NCBI RefSeq assembly: GCF_016287535.1
Contig: NZ_JAEFAJ010000004.1
Span: 1 to 64,000 of the forward strand
From: Ruminococcus sp.
GTDB lineage: Bacteria; Bacillota; Clostridia; Oscillospirales; Ruminococcaceae
Reading direction: 5' to 3'
DNA length: 64,000 nucleotides
The notes beneath the pieces are model-generated. The model had not been told where the DNA came from, ran no database searches, and worked only from the letters and a program-made list of their open reading frames with translations. Below are positions 16,286 through 25,510 of the stretch, one piece after another; positions within the stretch are counted from its first letter, which is position 1, and each line of letters starts with the position of its first letter. Position numbers and translations under genes: made by a program.

Positions 16286-17875
16286 TTATGTTCTTTCGAT
16301 GTAGCCGCCGGTTTCAGACTTGTTTTTTTCACCGAAGCCTCCGGGAAAGCCGCCGTCCTGACCGCCCATGAAGCCGCCTTTTCTGCCGCCGGACTGGTTT
16401 TCACCGTTCTCGCCGGGAGTAGAGTTTTCATCGGGCTTTTCACCGAAATCTTTACGCTCTCTGAATTTTTCAGTAGCTCCGGATTCAGCGTCAAATCCCT
16501 CCGGAGGTGTGAAATCGCCGTCCTTGAAGCCTTCGGGTGGTGTGAAGTCTCCGCCTGTGAATCCCTCAGGAGGTGTGAAATCACCGCCGGGAGTTCCGTT
16601 AAAGCCGCTGTTTCCGTCCCTGCCGCCTTTGAAACCGCCCATTCCGCCGGGATCTCCCATCATGGACTGAGGTATCTCGTCGACCTCTTCGCCGTTGACA
16701 ATGATAGTGCCGCCGTTGAATTCGGCTGAAGTCTCATAGTCGAAAGAGGAAAGCTGAGCAGTAACGTCGATAGTACCGCCGTTTACGATTATTTTTCCGT
16801 TTGAGTCAACGCCGTCGGTATCGCCCTGACCCATAGTTATCTTTGTATCGCCGCCGTTGAACTCAATAATGATATCGCAGGCAGTGCTCTTGCGTGAAGC
16901 GTTGATACCGTCGTCGGAAGCGTCGATAGTGATATTTCCGCCGTTTATCTGAACATAAGTAGCTTCAATGCCCTCGGAGGAGGTGATATCGAAGGTACCG
17001 CCGTCTATCTGGACATAGGTTGTGCCTTGTATGCCGTCACTTGCGGAGTCTATCACAAAGCTGCCCTCTGCGATATAGATCTGACCGAGGGTATCGTCGT
17101 CGGAATTCTCGCAGTGGAAGCCGTCCTTGTTGGTCTTTATGGTGAAGTCGCCGTTATATACGGACAGTGAATCGTTTGCCTCAAAGGCGTCCTTAGCGGA
17201 GGTCACCTTGTATGTACCGCCTGTGATCTTGAGATCGTCCTTGCAGGATATTCCGTTTGCGTATGCGGAGTATACCGTAAGAGTGCCTGTACCATTGAGC
17301 ACAAGGTCTGATTTCGAGTAGATGACCGCATCGGTATTGGTTTCGCTGTCAGCCCTGAACTCCTTGTTCACGGCAAGTGAGCTTTCCTTTGCTGTAGTGG
17401 TGACAAATACCTTGTCCGCTGATACTACATATATTGCAGGAAAGTCGTCATTTTCTATCTCAGCTCCGTCAAGCACCAGCTGTACCTTTGCCTCCTTGCC
17501 GGCGTCGACCTTTATAGTGCAGTTAGAAGCGCTTCCGCTGAGGATATATATGCCTTCCTCGGTGATATCAATGGTTTTTCCGTCCTCTGCTGTCAGCTTC
17601 ACAGCCGCAGCCGTATCCGGCGACTGAGTGAGGTCACGGTCTGAAAAGATATTCGACGTATCTATGACAGCTGCGGACAGGCTCTTGTTTGAGGTCTTTG
17701 CTGCCTTAGATGCTGTAGCCGCTTCACCGGCATCCTCTGCTTCATTATATGTATTAGCCGTATTCTTTATTACAGCGGAGCCTGAACCGTTCTGATCCGA
17801 GCAGCCTGTAAAGGCGCTGAGAGCCAAGGTAAGGAACGCCAGTCCGGCGATAGTTTTTTTCCATGTATTTTTCAT
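16286..17875 (-). CDS. Cthe_2159-like polysaccharide-binding beta-helix lipoprotein
   Basis: 529 residues. The signal peptide ends in a lipobox (LSAFTGC), so it is membrane-anchored outside the cell. Residues about 90-400 are a repetitive right-handed beta-helix pattern with many GGT, NGG and DGI turns (for example INGGNITIDASDDGI), as in the Cthe_2159/DUF4353 family, whose founding member binds cellulose and pectin-like polymers. The C-terminal 125 residues are Gly/Pro-rich with three GDFTPPEGF copies. An alternative is a CotH-associated spore or adhesin protein. Substrate binding is inference from the family. It is transcribed alone. Confidence 0.8.
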   Translation of the reverse strand: MKNTWKKTIAGLAFLTLALSAFTGCSDQNGSGSAVIKNTANTYNEAEDAGEAATASKAAKTSNKSLSAAVIDTSNIFSDRDLTQSPDTAAAVKLTAEDGKTIDITEEGIYILSGSASNCTIKVDAGKEAKVQLVLDGAEIENDDFPAIYVVSADKVFVTTTAKESSLAVNKEFRADSETNTDAVIYSKSDLVLNGTGTLTVYSAYANGISCKDDLKITGGTYKVTSAKDAFEANDSLSVYNGDFTIKTNKDGFHCENSDDDTLGQIYIAEGSFVIDSASDGIQGTTYVQIDGGTFDITSSEGIEATYVQINGGNITIDASDDGINASRKSTACDIIIEFNGGDTKITMGQGDTDGVDSNGKIIVNGGTIDVTAQLSSFDYETSAEFNGGTIIVNGEEVDEIPQSMMGDPGGMGGFKGGRDGNSGFNGTPGGDFTPPEGFTGGDFTPPEGFKDGDFTPPEGFDAESGATEKFRERKDFGEKPDENSTPGENGENQSGGRKGGFMGGQDGGFPGGFGEKNKSETGGYIERT

Positions 17876-18072
17876 TTATATGCACCCTTTCATATATTTG
17901 AGTGTGGCTTTTGTTTCCATGGTTATAATATACACCTGTTTTTTGTGAATAAGCGTATTGTCAAGTGAAATAAAACGGAAAGCTTTGTGTGAAAAAAAGC
18001 CCGAATGTGGAATTTGCCGCATATAATCTGACAGAAATGTGAAAAAAACACATTTTTTTGCAAATTTGACTA

Positions 18073-18101
18073 TTGACAACCCGTATCAAAAGTGTTATAA
18101 T
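18073..18101 (+). promoter_or_regulatory. Sigma-A promoter of the asnS T-box operon
   Basis: Consensus TTGACA, 17 bases, TATAAT just upstream of the T-box leader. Confidence 0.9.
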
Positions 18102-18107
18102 ACAAAC

Positions 18108-18430
18108 AACAAATGCAGCGACGGAGAGAAGTATCACAGAAATTCGTTCCCAGAGAGTGCGGGCATGGTGCGAGCCGCATATCAGAGTCTGTGTGAATAA
18201 CACTCCAGAGCAGCAAACCGAAAGGGTGCGTTTTTTGGTGGGCTTGCCTAAGGGCGGTTTTCTGAAAGGGGTGCTGTTTATAAAAAACAGTCCAGCATCT
18301 CAGGTATCCGAGTAGGGGCGACGTGTCCCGCACGTTACAGCGGCTCAAAAGTGATCGCTTTTGCGGTAATTCAGGTGGCACCACGGGTATTATGCCCCGT
18401 CCTGTAGTTTCAGGACGGGGCTTTTTGTAT
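18108..18430 (+). promoter_or_regulatory. T-box riboswitch, tRNA-Asn specific, upstream of asnS
   Basis: A leader of about 320 bases carries the T-box sequence AGGTGGCACCACGGGTAT (18373). A terminator with an 11-bp stem GCCCCGTCCTG / CAGGACGGGGC and T's follows at 18394-18426. In the 3' side of stem I, GAAT-AAC-ACTCC gives the specifier codon AAC (Asn). The pheS leader has the matching GAAG-TTC-ACTC pattern, which supports the assignment. Uncharged tRNA-Asn should stabilise the antiterminator and switch on asnS, and probably asnA. Confidence 0.9.
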
Positions 18431-18475
18431 TCCTGCTCGTCCTGTGCGAATTATATAATGAAAGGAAAAATTATT

Positions 18476-19846
18476 ATGAAGCACATTGATGTAAAGGAGA
18501 TAATCTCCACAAAGGATTATGTAGGCAAGCAGGTGACTGTATGCGGCTGGGTACGTACCTCACGCAACTCCAAGAGCGTTGCCTTCGTAGAGGTAAACGA
18601 CGGTACCTCTCTCAAAAATGTTCAGGTCGTAGTTGACAAGGGCGACAGCGACTTCAGGGAGCCGAGAGTAGGTATGTCCGTAAAGGTAACAGGTACCGCA
18701 GTTGAGGGAAGAAACGAGACTATCGAGATAAACGCTGCTCCAGAGGGCATAACCGTACTGGGCGACGCTCCTACAGACTATCCCCTCCAGAAGAAGGGAC
18801 ATACACTTGAATTTCTCCGTACTATCCCTCATCTCAGAGGCAGAACGAATACATTCAACGCAGTATGGCGTGTACGTTCCGTACTTGCTGCTGCTATACA
18901 CGAATACTTCCAGACACACAACTATGTATACGTAAATACTCCTCTTATCACAGGCAGCGACTGTGAGGGCGCAGGAGAAATGTTCCAGGTAACTACTATC
19001 GGCTACAGCAAGGACTACAAGAATGAGGAGGAGTATTACGCAAACGACTTCTTCGGCAGAAAGGCAGGACTTTCCGTATCCGGACAGCTTGAAGGCGAAA
19101 TGGCTGCAATGGCTATGGGCAAGATATATACCTTCGGACCTTCATTCAGAGCCGAGAACTCAAATACGCCCAAGCACCTTGCCGAATTCTGGCACGTTGA
19201 GCCGGAGGTAGCCTTCGCAGAGCTTGACGACGTTATCGAGATAGCTGAGAATATGCTGAAATATGTTATCCGCAAGCTCCTTGATACCTGCCCTGACGAT
19301 ATGCAGTTCTTCGACGCTCATTTTGAAAAGGGACTTATCGAGCGTCTTGAGGAGCTTATCTCCCACGACTTCGCAAGAGTTACCTACACAGAGGCTATCG
19401 ACCTCCTCAAAAAGTCAGGGGAGAACTTCGTATACCCTGTAGAGTGGGGCTGCGACCTCCAGACAGAGCACGAGAGATACCTCTCCGAGAAGGTATTCAA
19501 GAAGGCAGTATTCGTAACTGATTATCCCAAGGACATAAAGTCCTTCTATATGAAGCAGAACCCCGACGGAAAGACAGTTGCGGCTGTTGACCTCCTTGTA
19601 CCCGGAGTAGGCGAGATAATCGGCGGCAGTGAGCGTGAGGCTGACTATGAGAAGCTTATCGCTGCTATGAACGAGAGAAAGATGAACCTCGACCTCTACA
19701 GTGACTACCTCGACCTCAGAAAGTTCGGCAGCGTACCTCACGGCGGCTTCGGTCTCGGCTTTGAGAGACTTATAATGTATACAACGGGTATGGCAAATAT
19801 CCGCGACGTTATACTCTTCCCGAGAACAGTGGGTTCTATCAGATAA
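18476..19846 (+). CDS. asnS: Asparaginyl-tRNA synthetase
   Basis: 456 residues of a class IIb synthetase: an OB-fold anticodon-binding domain (about 15-110, VTVCGWVRTSRNSKSVAFVEV), then the catalytic core with motif 2 (FRAENSNTPKHLAEFWHVEPE) and motif 3 (GGFGLGFERL). It charges tRNA-Asn. The track start at 18323 lies inside the T-box; ATG 18476 follows GAAAGGA and begins at the expected N-terminus. The Asn T-box upstream and asnA downstream support asnS over aspS. Confidence 0.96.
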   Translation: MKHIDVKEIISTKDYVGKQVTVCGWVRTSRNSKSVAFVEVNDGTSLKNVQVVVDKGDSDFREPRVGMSVKVTGTAVEGRNETIEINAAPEGITVLGDAPTDYPLQKKGHTLEFLRTIPHLRGRTNTFNAVWRVRSVLAAAIHEYFQTHNYVYVNTPLITGSDCEGAGEMFQVTTIGYSKDYKNEEEYYANDFFGRKAGLSVSGQLEGEMAAMAMGKIYTFGPSFRAENSNTPKHLAEFWHVEPEVAFAELDDVIEIAENMLKYVIRKLLDTCPDDMQFFDAHFEKGLIERLEELISHDFARVTYTEAIDLLKKSGENFVYPVEWGCDLQTEHERYLSEKVFKKAVFVTDYPKDIKSFYMKQNPDGKTVAAVDLLVPGVGEIIGGSEREADYEKLIAAMNERKMNLDLYSDYLDLRKFGSVPHGGFGLGFERLIMYTTGMANIRDVILFPRTVGSIR

Positions 19847-19861
19847 TATAACGGCAAAGCC

Positions 19862-19990
19862 GTTAAAAGTTACGAGTTGAAAGTGGAGAGCTGAGAGTTA
19901 ATGTGTTCACTTTGCTTACATTATTCAAATCATATCGCCGTAGGCGATATCACAACTTTCAACTCTCAATTCTAAACTCTCAACTCCCAA
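19862..19990. repeat. Dispersed inverted-repeat element between asnS and asnA
   Basis: The ends are inverted copies of GAGTTGAnAnTnGAGAG-like sequence, around a central ATCGCCGTAGGCGAT palindrome. A closely similar element in the opposite orientation is at 58996-59113. It has no coding capacity. The rest of 19990-20060 shows nothing distinct. Confidence 0.75.
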
Positions 19991-20060
19991 AAAGTACAGC
20001 ACGGCTTTCGTCAATGGCGCCGATCGCCGTAAAAATATCAAGTAAAGGAAAGTGATTATC

Positions 20061-21071
20061 ATGTCAAGATCGCTGTATATCCCTGAGGGCTATAAATCGA
20101 CCCTCACGCTGAGAGAAACTCAGCACGCAATAAAGTACATCAAGGACGTTTTCCAGCAGGCGCTCTCTTTTGCCCTGACTCTCGACAGAGTATCAGCTCC
20201 CCTGATCGTTAAAAAGGGAAGCGGTATCAACGATGACCTCAACGGCGTTGAGCGCAAGGTAGATTTCGACATAAAGGAGATAGCTTCAGAAGCAGAGGTC
20301 GTTCAGTCTCTTGCAAAGTGGAAGCGTATGGCTCTTTACCGCTACGGCTACAATGCAGGTGAGGGCATCTATACCGATATGAACGCTATCCGCCGTGATG
20401 ATGATACTGACAATACACACTCCATATTCGTTGACCAGTGGGACTGGGAAAAGGTCATAACCCGTGAGCAGAGAAATATCCAGTTCCTGAAGGATACTGT
20501 AAAGTCTGTTGTAAAGGCTATCGCCTATACAAAGCGAAAGGTAAGTCTCCGCTATCCTCAGTTATCCGCAAAGATATGCGACGAACCATATTTTATAACT
20601 ACTCAGGAGCTGGAGGATATGTACCCCGGCAAGACCGGTCATGAGCGTGAGCGCCTTATCACAAAGGAGCACAGGACCGTATTCCTCATGGGTATAGGCG
20701 GCAAGCTTTCAAGCGGCGAAAAGCATGACGGAAGAGCTCCCGATTACGACGACTGGTCGCTGAACGGCGATATCCTTTTCTGGGACGAAACTCTGGACGA
20801 TTCTCTGGAAATATCCTCTATGGGTATCCGTGTTGACGCTGAGTCACTGAAAAAGCAGCTGGCTGAGTGCGGAGCTGAGGACAGAATGCAGTACAAGTAC
20901 CATCAGATGATAGCGGACGGCACTCTGCCTCTTACTATCGGCGGCGGTATCGGTCAGTCAAGACTGTGTATGCTTTTGCTTGAAAAGGCTCATATAGGCG
21001 AGGTACAGTCATCTATCTGGTCTGATGAGATGATCGAGAAGTGCGCTGCAAGCGGTATCACATTGCTTTAA
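20061..21071 (+). CDS. asnA: Aspartate-ammonia ligase (asparagine synthetase A)
   Basis: 336 residues of the AsnA family, which makes asparagine from aspartate, ammonia and ATP on a class-II synthetase-like fold. Family features: PLIVKKGSGINDDLNG near the N-terminus, VDQWDWEKVI, and the C-terminal GGGIGQSRLCMLLL. The track uses GTG at 20052; AAAGGAAAG favours ATG 20061. It is the same direction as asnS with no terminator between them, so the Asn T-box probably controls both supply and charging of asparagine. Confidence 0.95.
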   Translation: MSRSLYIPEGYKSTLTLRETQHAIKYIKDVFQQALSFALTLDRVSAPLIVKKGSGINDDLNGVERKVDFDIKEIASEAEVVQSLAKWKRMALYRYGYNAGEGIYTDMNAIRRDDDTDNTHSIFVDQWDWEKVITREQRNIQFLKDTVKSVVKAIAYTKRKVSLRYPQLSAKICDEPYFITTQELEDMYPGKTGHERERLITKEHRTVFLMGIGGKLSSGEKHDGRAPDYDDWSLNGDILFWDETLDDSLEISSMGIRVDAESLKKQLAECGAEDRMQYKYHQMIADGTLPLTIGGGIGQSRLCMLLLEKAHIGEVQSSIWSDEMIEKCAASGITLL

Positions 21072-21091
21072 GCTATTAGCCTTTAGCTTAT

Positions 21092-21166
21092 GGTAGGGAC
21101 GCGCATTGCGCGTCCGCAGGTACACGTTATATAACAAACGGGACGTCGAGGACGCCGTCCCCTACA
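21092..21166. repeat. Short palindromic element with GTAGGG ends
   Basis: GTAGGGACGCGC... pairs with ...GTCCCCTAC at the other end, with internal GC-rich palindromes (ACGCGCATTGCGCGT). A related element lies at 24859-24935. It is flanked by AGCTATTAGCCTTTAGCTTA-like sequence that also recurs near 23755. Confidence 0.6.
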
Positions 21167-21176
21167 CACAGCAAAA

Positions 21177-21204
21177 AGCCCGAAAGCATATGCTTTCGGG
21201 CTTC
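21177..21204. terminator. Terminator between asnA and pheT
   Basis: Perfect palindrome AAGCCCGAAAGCAT / ATGCTTTCGGGCTT with an A-run on the left, giving TTTTTGC on the minus strand; best suited to ending pheST. Confidence 0.85.
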
Positions 21205-21269
21205 GTTTGTTATATTCGCTTTTTCGGGTGGATAATATCCGCCCCTGCGAGCTAAAGGTTAATGGCTGT

Positions 21270-23726
21270 TTAACCTCGGAGCTCTGCTCCGATAGCGCTG
21301 AGCGCTTTCAGTACGCGCTTCATTGCTCCGTCAGCCTGCTCGTCAGTGAGAGTTCCCTCATGTGAACGCATTGAGATAGAGTAAGCTATGCTCTTCTTGC
21401 CGTTCTGCTTCATTTCGTCGCTGCGGTATACGTCGAAGAGAGATACCTTTTCAAGTATCTTGCCAACAGCTCCCTTGATAGCCTTTTCAAGCTCTGCAAC
21501 AGGCATATCCTCATCAACAAGGAGACTGAGGTCACGGGTAGTTGCTGGGAACTTAGGCAGTGGCTGATAGGTTATTTTATCTGCGGCAGCTGCCATGAGC
21601 TCAGGGATATTGAGCTTTGCAACATAGGTCTTTACGCCTATCTCGTAGGTCTCCTGTACATCGGGGTGGACCTCGCCCATTATACCGAGAGGAGCGCCGT
21701 CTTTGAGTATAACTGCGCTTCTGCCCGGGTGGAGAGCGTACTTTTCGTCGAATATATCGCTGTCAGCTGCGCGGATATATTCAACGTCATCAATTTTGAG
21801 TTCACCAAGTATCTGCTCGACCATACCCTTGAGAGTATAGAAGTCAGCGTCACCACCGTACATACCGATAGTGAGTCTCTGAGGCTCATCGGGGAGAGAA
21901 TAGCTGTATCTGTGCTTCTGCTTGCCGCTGTTTGCGAGAGTATCACCGTTTATGAAGGGCTTTTCCTCGGAAGCAGGGAGGTATTCCTTGGCTATCTCAA
22001 AGAGGCAGGCCTTGTCATTGCGGTTGTTGTAGTTGAAGGAGAGAACATCCAGCATCGAGGGGATAGTAGATGTTCTCATAACGCTGGTGTCCTCACCGAG
22101 AGGATTAACTATCCTTACTACCTTGCGGAGCTTGCTGTCGGCAGGGAGCTTTATCTTGTCGAAGTACTTGGGAGATACGAATGAATAAGTAGCTATCTCA
22201 TAGCCGCCGAGAGCAGCTGCGGCATTCCTGAGTATACGTGTGAACTTCTGTTCCTCTGTGAACTCTGCTCTTGCAACGCCTCGGAAATCTGTTGAGGGTA
22301 TATTGTTGTAGCCGTATATGCGTGCAACTTCCTCTGCGATATCAGCCTTGCAGCCGATGTCTATACGGAATGACGGAGCGATGACCTTGCCGTTTTCTAC
22401 CTTGAAATCAAGTCTTTCGAGGTACTTTATCATGTCAGCCTCGGAGATATCTGTGCCGAGGAAATTGTTTATCCAGTCTGCGCTGAAATCTACAGAAGCG
22501 GGAGTCTTGTCTGTGTAGTCCCGGTCGATAACTGTGTTGAGCACCTCTCCTGCGCCCAGCTCTTCAACGAGCTCGAAGGCTCTCTTCAGGCAGGTCATGG
22601 AGATAAGTCTGTCAACGCCCTTTTCATAGCGTGCTGAAGCGTCGGATTTCAGCTTCAGAGCCTTTGAGGTGCGTCTTACCTGTGTGGGCTCGAAATATGC
22701 CGACTCGAATACAACAGTTGTTGTATCGTCCATGATACCGCTGTATTCGCCACCCATGATACCTGCAACGGCAACGGGCTTCTTCTCGTCTGCGATGACG
22801 AGCATATCCTCTGTGAGCTCACGCTCCACGCCGTCGAGAGTCATTATCTTCTCACCGTTCTTAGCGTTGCGGACATTGATATGAGCTCCCTCAACGTAGC
22901 GGAGGTCGAATGCGTGCATAGGCTGACCGTATTCAAGCATAACGTAGTTTGTGATATCAACGAAGTTGTTGATAGGACGAACGCCGCTTGCACGGAGACG
23001 CTCTCTCATCCAGCGGGGAGAGGGTTCAATTTTTACGTTTTTAACGATACCTGCGCAGTATCTCTGACACTTCTCTGTGTTGTGGATATCCACCTTCAGC
23101 ATGGAGTTGATATCGCCGTCAACGCCCTTGAACTCAGGAGCCTTGACTTTCAGCTCTGTGCCATAGGTAGCGGCAGTCTCTCTTGCAAGACCGATAACGC
23201 TGAGGCAGTCGGGGCGGTTTGAGGTTATCTCGAACTCTACGGAAGTATCGTCAAGTCCGATAGCGGTGTGGATATCCTCGCCCAGCTTGCAGTCCTCTTC
23301 GATAACGAAAACGCCCTCAGGGTCTGCGTAGGGGAAGTCATGGGCTGTGAGACCGAGAGTTTCAAGTCCGCAGAACATACCGAAGCTTTCAACTCCGCGC
23401 ATTTTGCACTTCTTTATCTTGCCCTCCGGGAGAACAGCACCGTCAAGAGCAACGGGAACGAGGTCGCCCTCCTTGACGTTCTTTGCGTTTGTAACTATCT
23501 GTATGGGAGCTTCCGCGCCGATGTCCACCTGACATACGAACAGCGCATCAGCGTTCTCGTGAGGGCCCTTTGACAGTATCTTACCAACTACTACGTTGGA
23601 AATATTGCTGCCCTCTTTTTCGTAGCATTCCACCTTTGAGCCGCTCATTGTGAGGGCATGGCAGAAATCCTTTATCGGCATATCGGCTTTTACGTAGTCG
23701 CCGAGCCATTTCATAGATAAATTCAT
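21270..23726 (-). CDS. pheT: Phenylalanyl-tRNA synthetase beta subunit
   Basis: 818 residues, normal length. It begins MNLSMKWLGDYV, has the EMAP/tRNA-binding domain (about 40-150), B3/B4 and B5 regions (RYCAGIVKNV, PVAVAGIMGGEYSG), and a C-terminal ferredoxin-fold anticodon-binding domain (PLPKFPATTRDLSLLV). It forms the alpha2-beta2 enzyme with PheS and carries the editing site. It lies 78 bases after pheS in one operon controlled by the Phe T-box. The gap between them holds a TAGC/TTAGCC-rich repeat fragment. Confidence 0.96.
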   Translation of the reverse strand: MNLSMKWLGDYVKADMPIKDFCHALTMSGSKVECYEKEGSNISNVVVGKILSKGPHENADALFVCQVDIGAEAPIQIVTNAKNVKEGDLVPVALDGAVLPEGKIKKCKMRGVESFGMFCGLETLGLTAHDFPYADPEGVFVIEEDCKLGEDIHTAIGLDDTSVEFEITSNRPDCLSVIGLARETAATYGTELKVKAPEFKGVDGDINSMLKVDIHNTEKCQRYCAGIVKNVKIEPSPRWMRERLRASGVRPINNFVDITNYVMLEYGQPMHAFDLRYVEGAHINVRNAKNGEKIMTLDGVERELTEDMLVIADEKKPVAVAGIMGGEYSGIMDDTTTVVFESAYFEPTQVRRTSKALKLKSDASARYEKGVDRLISMTCLKRAFELVEELGAGEVLNTVIDRDYTDKTPASVDFSADWINNFLGTDISEADMIKYLERLDFKVENGKVIAPSFRIDIGCKADIAEEVARIYGYNNIPSTDFRGVARAEFTEEQKFTRILRNAAAALGGYEIATYSFVSPKYFDKIKLPADSKLRKVVRIVNPLGEDTSVMRTSTIPSMLDVLSFNYNNRNDKACLFEIAKEYLPASEEKPFINGDTLANSGKQKHRYSYSLPDEPQRLTIGMYGGDADFYTLKGMVEQILGELKIDDVEYIRAADSDIFDEKYALHPGRSAVILKDGAPLGIMGEVHPDVQETYEIGVKTYVAKLNIPELMAAAADKITYQPLPKFPATTRDLSLLVDEDMPVAELEKAIKGAVGKILEKVSLFDVYRSDEMKQNGKKSIAYSISMRSHEGTLTDEQADGAMKRVLKALSAIGAELRG

Positions 23727-23804
23727 ATCTTTTTTCCTTTCGATTTATTGAGCCGTTAGCTGTTAGCCTTTAGCCATTAGCTTATAGCTTAATTAGAAAT
23801 TAGT

Positions 23805-24833
23805 TCAGAACTGTTCCAGGAATCTTACGTCGTTCTCGTAGAGGAGGCGGAGGTCGTTGATATCATAGCGTCCCATTACCATACGCTCAAGTCCGAGACC
23901 GAACGCAAAGCCTGAGTATTCCTCAGGGTCGATACCGCAGTTCTCCAGTACCTTCGGGTGTACCATGCCTGCGCCGAGAAGCTCGATATAGCCCTCGTCC
24001 TTGCACATTGAGCAGCCCTTTCCGCCGCAGTTGAAGCAGCTGATATCCACCTCGCAGCTTGGCTCGGTAAATGGGAAGTGGTGAGGACGGAAACGGAGCT
24101 TGCAGTCGTTGCCGTAGAGCTTCTTCATGAGCATTTCGAGTGTGCCTTTCAGGTCGCTCATTGTGATGCCCTTGTCCACTACGAGTCCCTCTATCTGGTG
24201 GAAGAGGGGAGAATGAGTAGCGTCAACGGCGTCGGAACGGAAAACTCTTCCGGGAGATATGATACGGATAGGCGGCTTCTGGTTCTCCATAACGTGTACC
24301 TGTACAGAGGAGGTCTGTGTACGGAGAAGTACAGATTCATCTGTACCTTCGATATAGAATGTATCCTGGGTATCTCTTGCGGGATGATCGGGAGGAAGAT
24401 TGAGAGCCTCGAATACGTGGTAATCGTCGTCGATCTCTGGACCGTCAGCGATGTTGAATCCCATACCGATGAATATCTCCCTGATCTCGTTCTCCACTTT
24501 TGTGAGCGGGTGGAGCTTTCCGAAAGGAGTGTGCTTGCCGGGGAGGGTAATGTCGATCTTCTCCTCTGCCAGCTTTGAAGCCTGTGCGTCTGCCTTCAGT
24601 GAAGCGAGCTTGCTGCCGAGAGCTTCTTCAATGTCAGCTCTTACCTTGTTAGCAAGCTGACCGATGACCGGTCTTTCTTCTGCGGAGAGCTGTCCCATCT
24701 GTTTGAGTATGGCGGTGAGCTCGCCTTTTTTTCCGAGGAAACGTATCCTCAGATCGTCCAGCGCCTTGATCTCGGTGCAGGAAGCAAGCTCCTGCTTAGC
24801 CAGCGCTTCGATTTTTTCAAGCTGTTCTTTCAT
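23805..24833 (-). CDS. pheS: Phenylalanyl-tRNA synthetase alpha subunit
   Basis: 342 residues. An N-terminal coiled coil is followed by the class-II core: FRSDAVDATHSPLFHQIEGL (motif 2), a Cys-rich insert (CFNCGGKGCSMC) and GLGLERMVMGRYDIND (motif 3). It is the catalytic subunit. GAGGTG sits 6 bases before ATG. Expression is under the T-box upstream. The CxxC insert is common in PheS of this group and may bind zinc. Confidence 0.96.
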   Translation of the reverse strand: MKEQLEKIEALAKQELASCTEIKALDDLRIRFLGKKGELTAILKQMGQLSAEERPVIGQLANKVRADIEEALGSKLASLKADAQASKLAEEKIDITLPGKHTPFGKLHPLTKVENEIREIFIGMGFNIADGPEIDDDYHVFEALNLPPDHPARDTQDTFYIEGTDESVLLRTQTSSVQVHVMENQKPPIRIISPGRVFRSDAVDATHSPLFHQIEGLVVDKGITMSDLKGTLEMLMKKLYGNDCKLRFRPHHFPFTEPSCEVDISCFNCGGKGCSMCKDEGYIELLGAGMVHPKVLENCGIDPEEYSGFAFGLGLERMVMGRYDINDLRLLYENDVRFLEQF

Positions 24834-24858
24834 TGTTTCACCTCAAAATATGTTTTGG

Positions 24859-24935
24859 TGCAGGGGGCGATGCCCACATCGCCACGTTTGATTAATCGTA
24901 TAATGCGCGGGCTGATGTGGGCATCAGCCCCTACA
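24859..24935. repeat. Palindromic repeat between the T-box terminator and pheS
   Basis: GGCGATGCCCACATCGCC and GGCTGATGTGGGCATCAGCC are each hairpins, and their cores are reverse complements of each other. The ends are GCAGGGGG and CCCCTACA. It resembles the element at 21092-21166. Its position means every pheST mRNA that passes the terminator carries it. Confidence 0.7.
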
Positions 24936-24960
24936 AATGGTTTACGTGTCGTGACCAAAT

Positions 24961-25205
24961 AAAAAAGCCCTGTCCAACAGGACAAGACTTAAACCTTGCT
25001 TTTATACCACCCATTGTCAGGAGAGCCGACACTCTCTTGCCTTTAACGCAGACCTACGTCAGTAACCTACCACAGCTGAACACAGCCGCTTCCGCTCCGC
25101 CCCTCGTGAGTGAACTTCGGAATACATCGTTACAGGGCGCTTTCACCTTTCCGCCCCTCTCTGAAGAAACTCTGACATTCTTACTCTCTCAGTCATCGGG
25201 TTATA
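24961..25205 (-). promoter_or_regulatory. T-box riboswitch, tRNA-Phe specific, upstream of pheST
   Basis: Read on the minus strand: stem-I region with GAAG-TTC-ACTC (specifier TTC, plus-strand 25112-25114), the T-box AATGGGTGGTATAAAAGC (plus 24993-25015), then a terminator stem GTCCTGT-TGG-ACAGGGC followed by TTTTTT (24961-24983). Uncharged tRNA-Phe should permit read-through to pheS. Confidence 0.9.
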
Positions 25206-25210
25206 ATCAT

Positions 25211-25239
25211 ATTATATACGCCGTTCCTGAAAAAATCAA
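25211..25239 (-). promoter_or_regulatory. Sigma-A promoter of the pheST T-box operon
   Basis: On the minus strand: TTGATT, 17 bases, TATAAT immediately before the T-box leader. Confidence 0.75.
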
Positions 25240-25370
25240 GGGCTTTTCCGAAATTTTTTTGCCCCTGAAGCAACACTTGTGAAAAAAAGATGAAGCAATT
25301 GAAAATTTTAAAGGGATTTGTTGCAATCTGACGGAAAATGTGTTATCATATAATTGATGTGTCCTCAATA

Positions 25371-25444
25371 ACCGCCGTAAGGCGGTCATTGCCCTGAATT
25401 TGTTCAGGGAGCGCATGATCTTTAATAAAACATGGGATTTGCGC
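25371..25444 (+). ncRNA. Structured leader with three consecutive hairpins
   Basis: ACCGCC-GTAA-GGCGGT, CCCTGAA-TTTG-TTCAGGG, and a GCGCA / TGCGC stem enclosing about 24 bases lie in tandem in the 5' region of the 25511 gene, after a TATAAT at 25349. They could be a cis-regulatory RNA. The class is not recognised. Nothing else is seen in 25240-25510. Confidence 0.4.
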
Positions 25445-25510
25445 GTAAGTTTTTTATTGCTGGGCAGACATTGATTAATTGATCAATAAACAGGAAACGG
25501 AGTAGATATA

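Noticed and set aside
18323-18475. N-terminal extension of asnS in the ORF track
   Set aside because: It overlaps the T-box and its terminator; the real start has a ribosome site at 18476.
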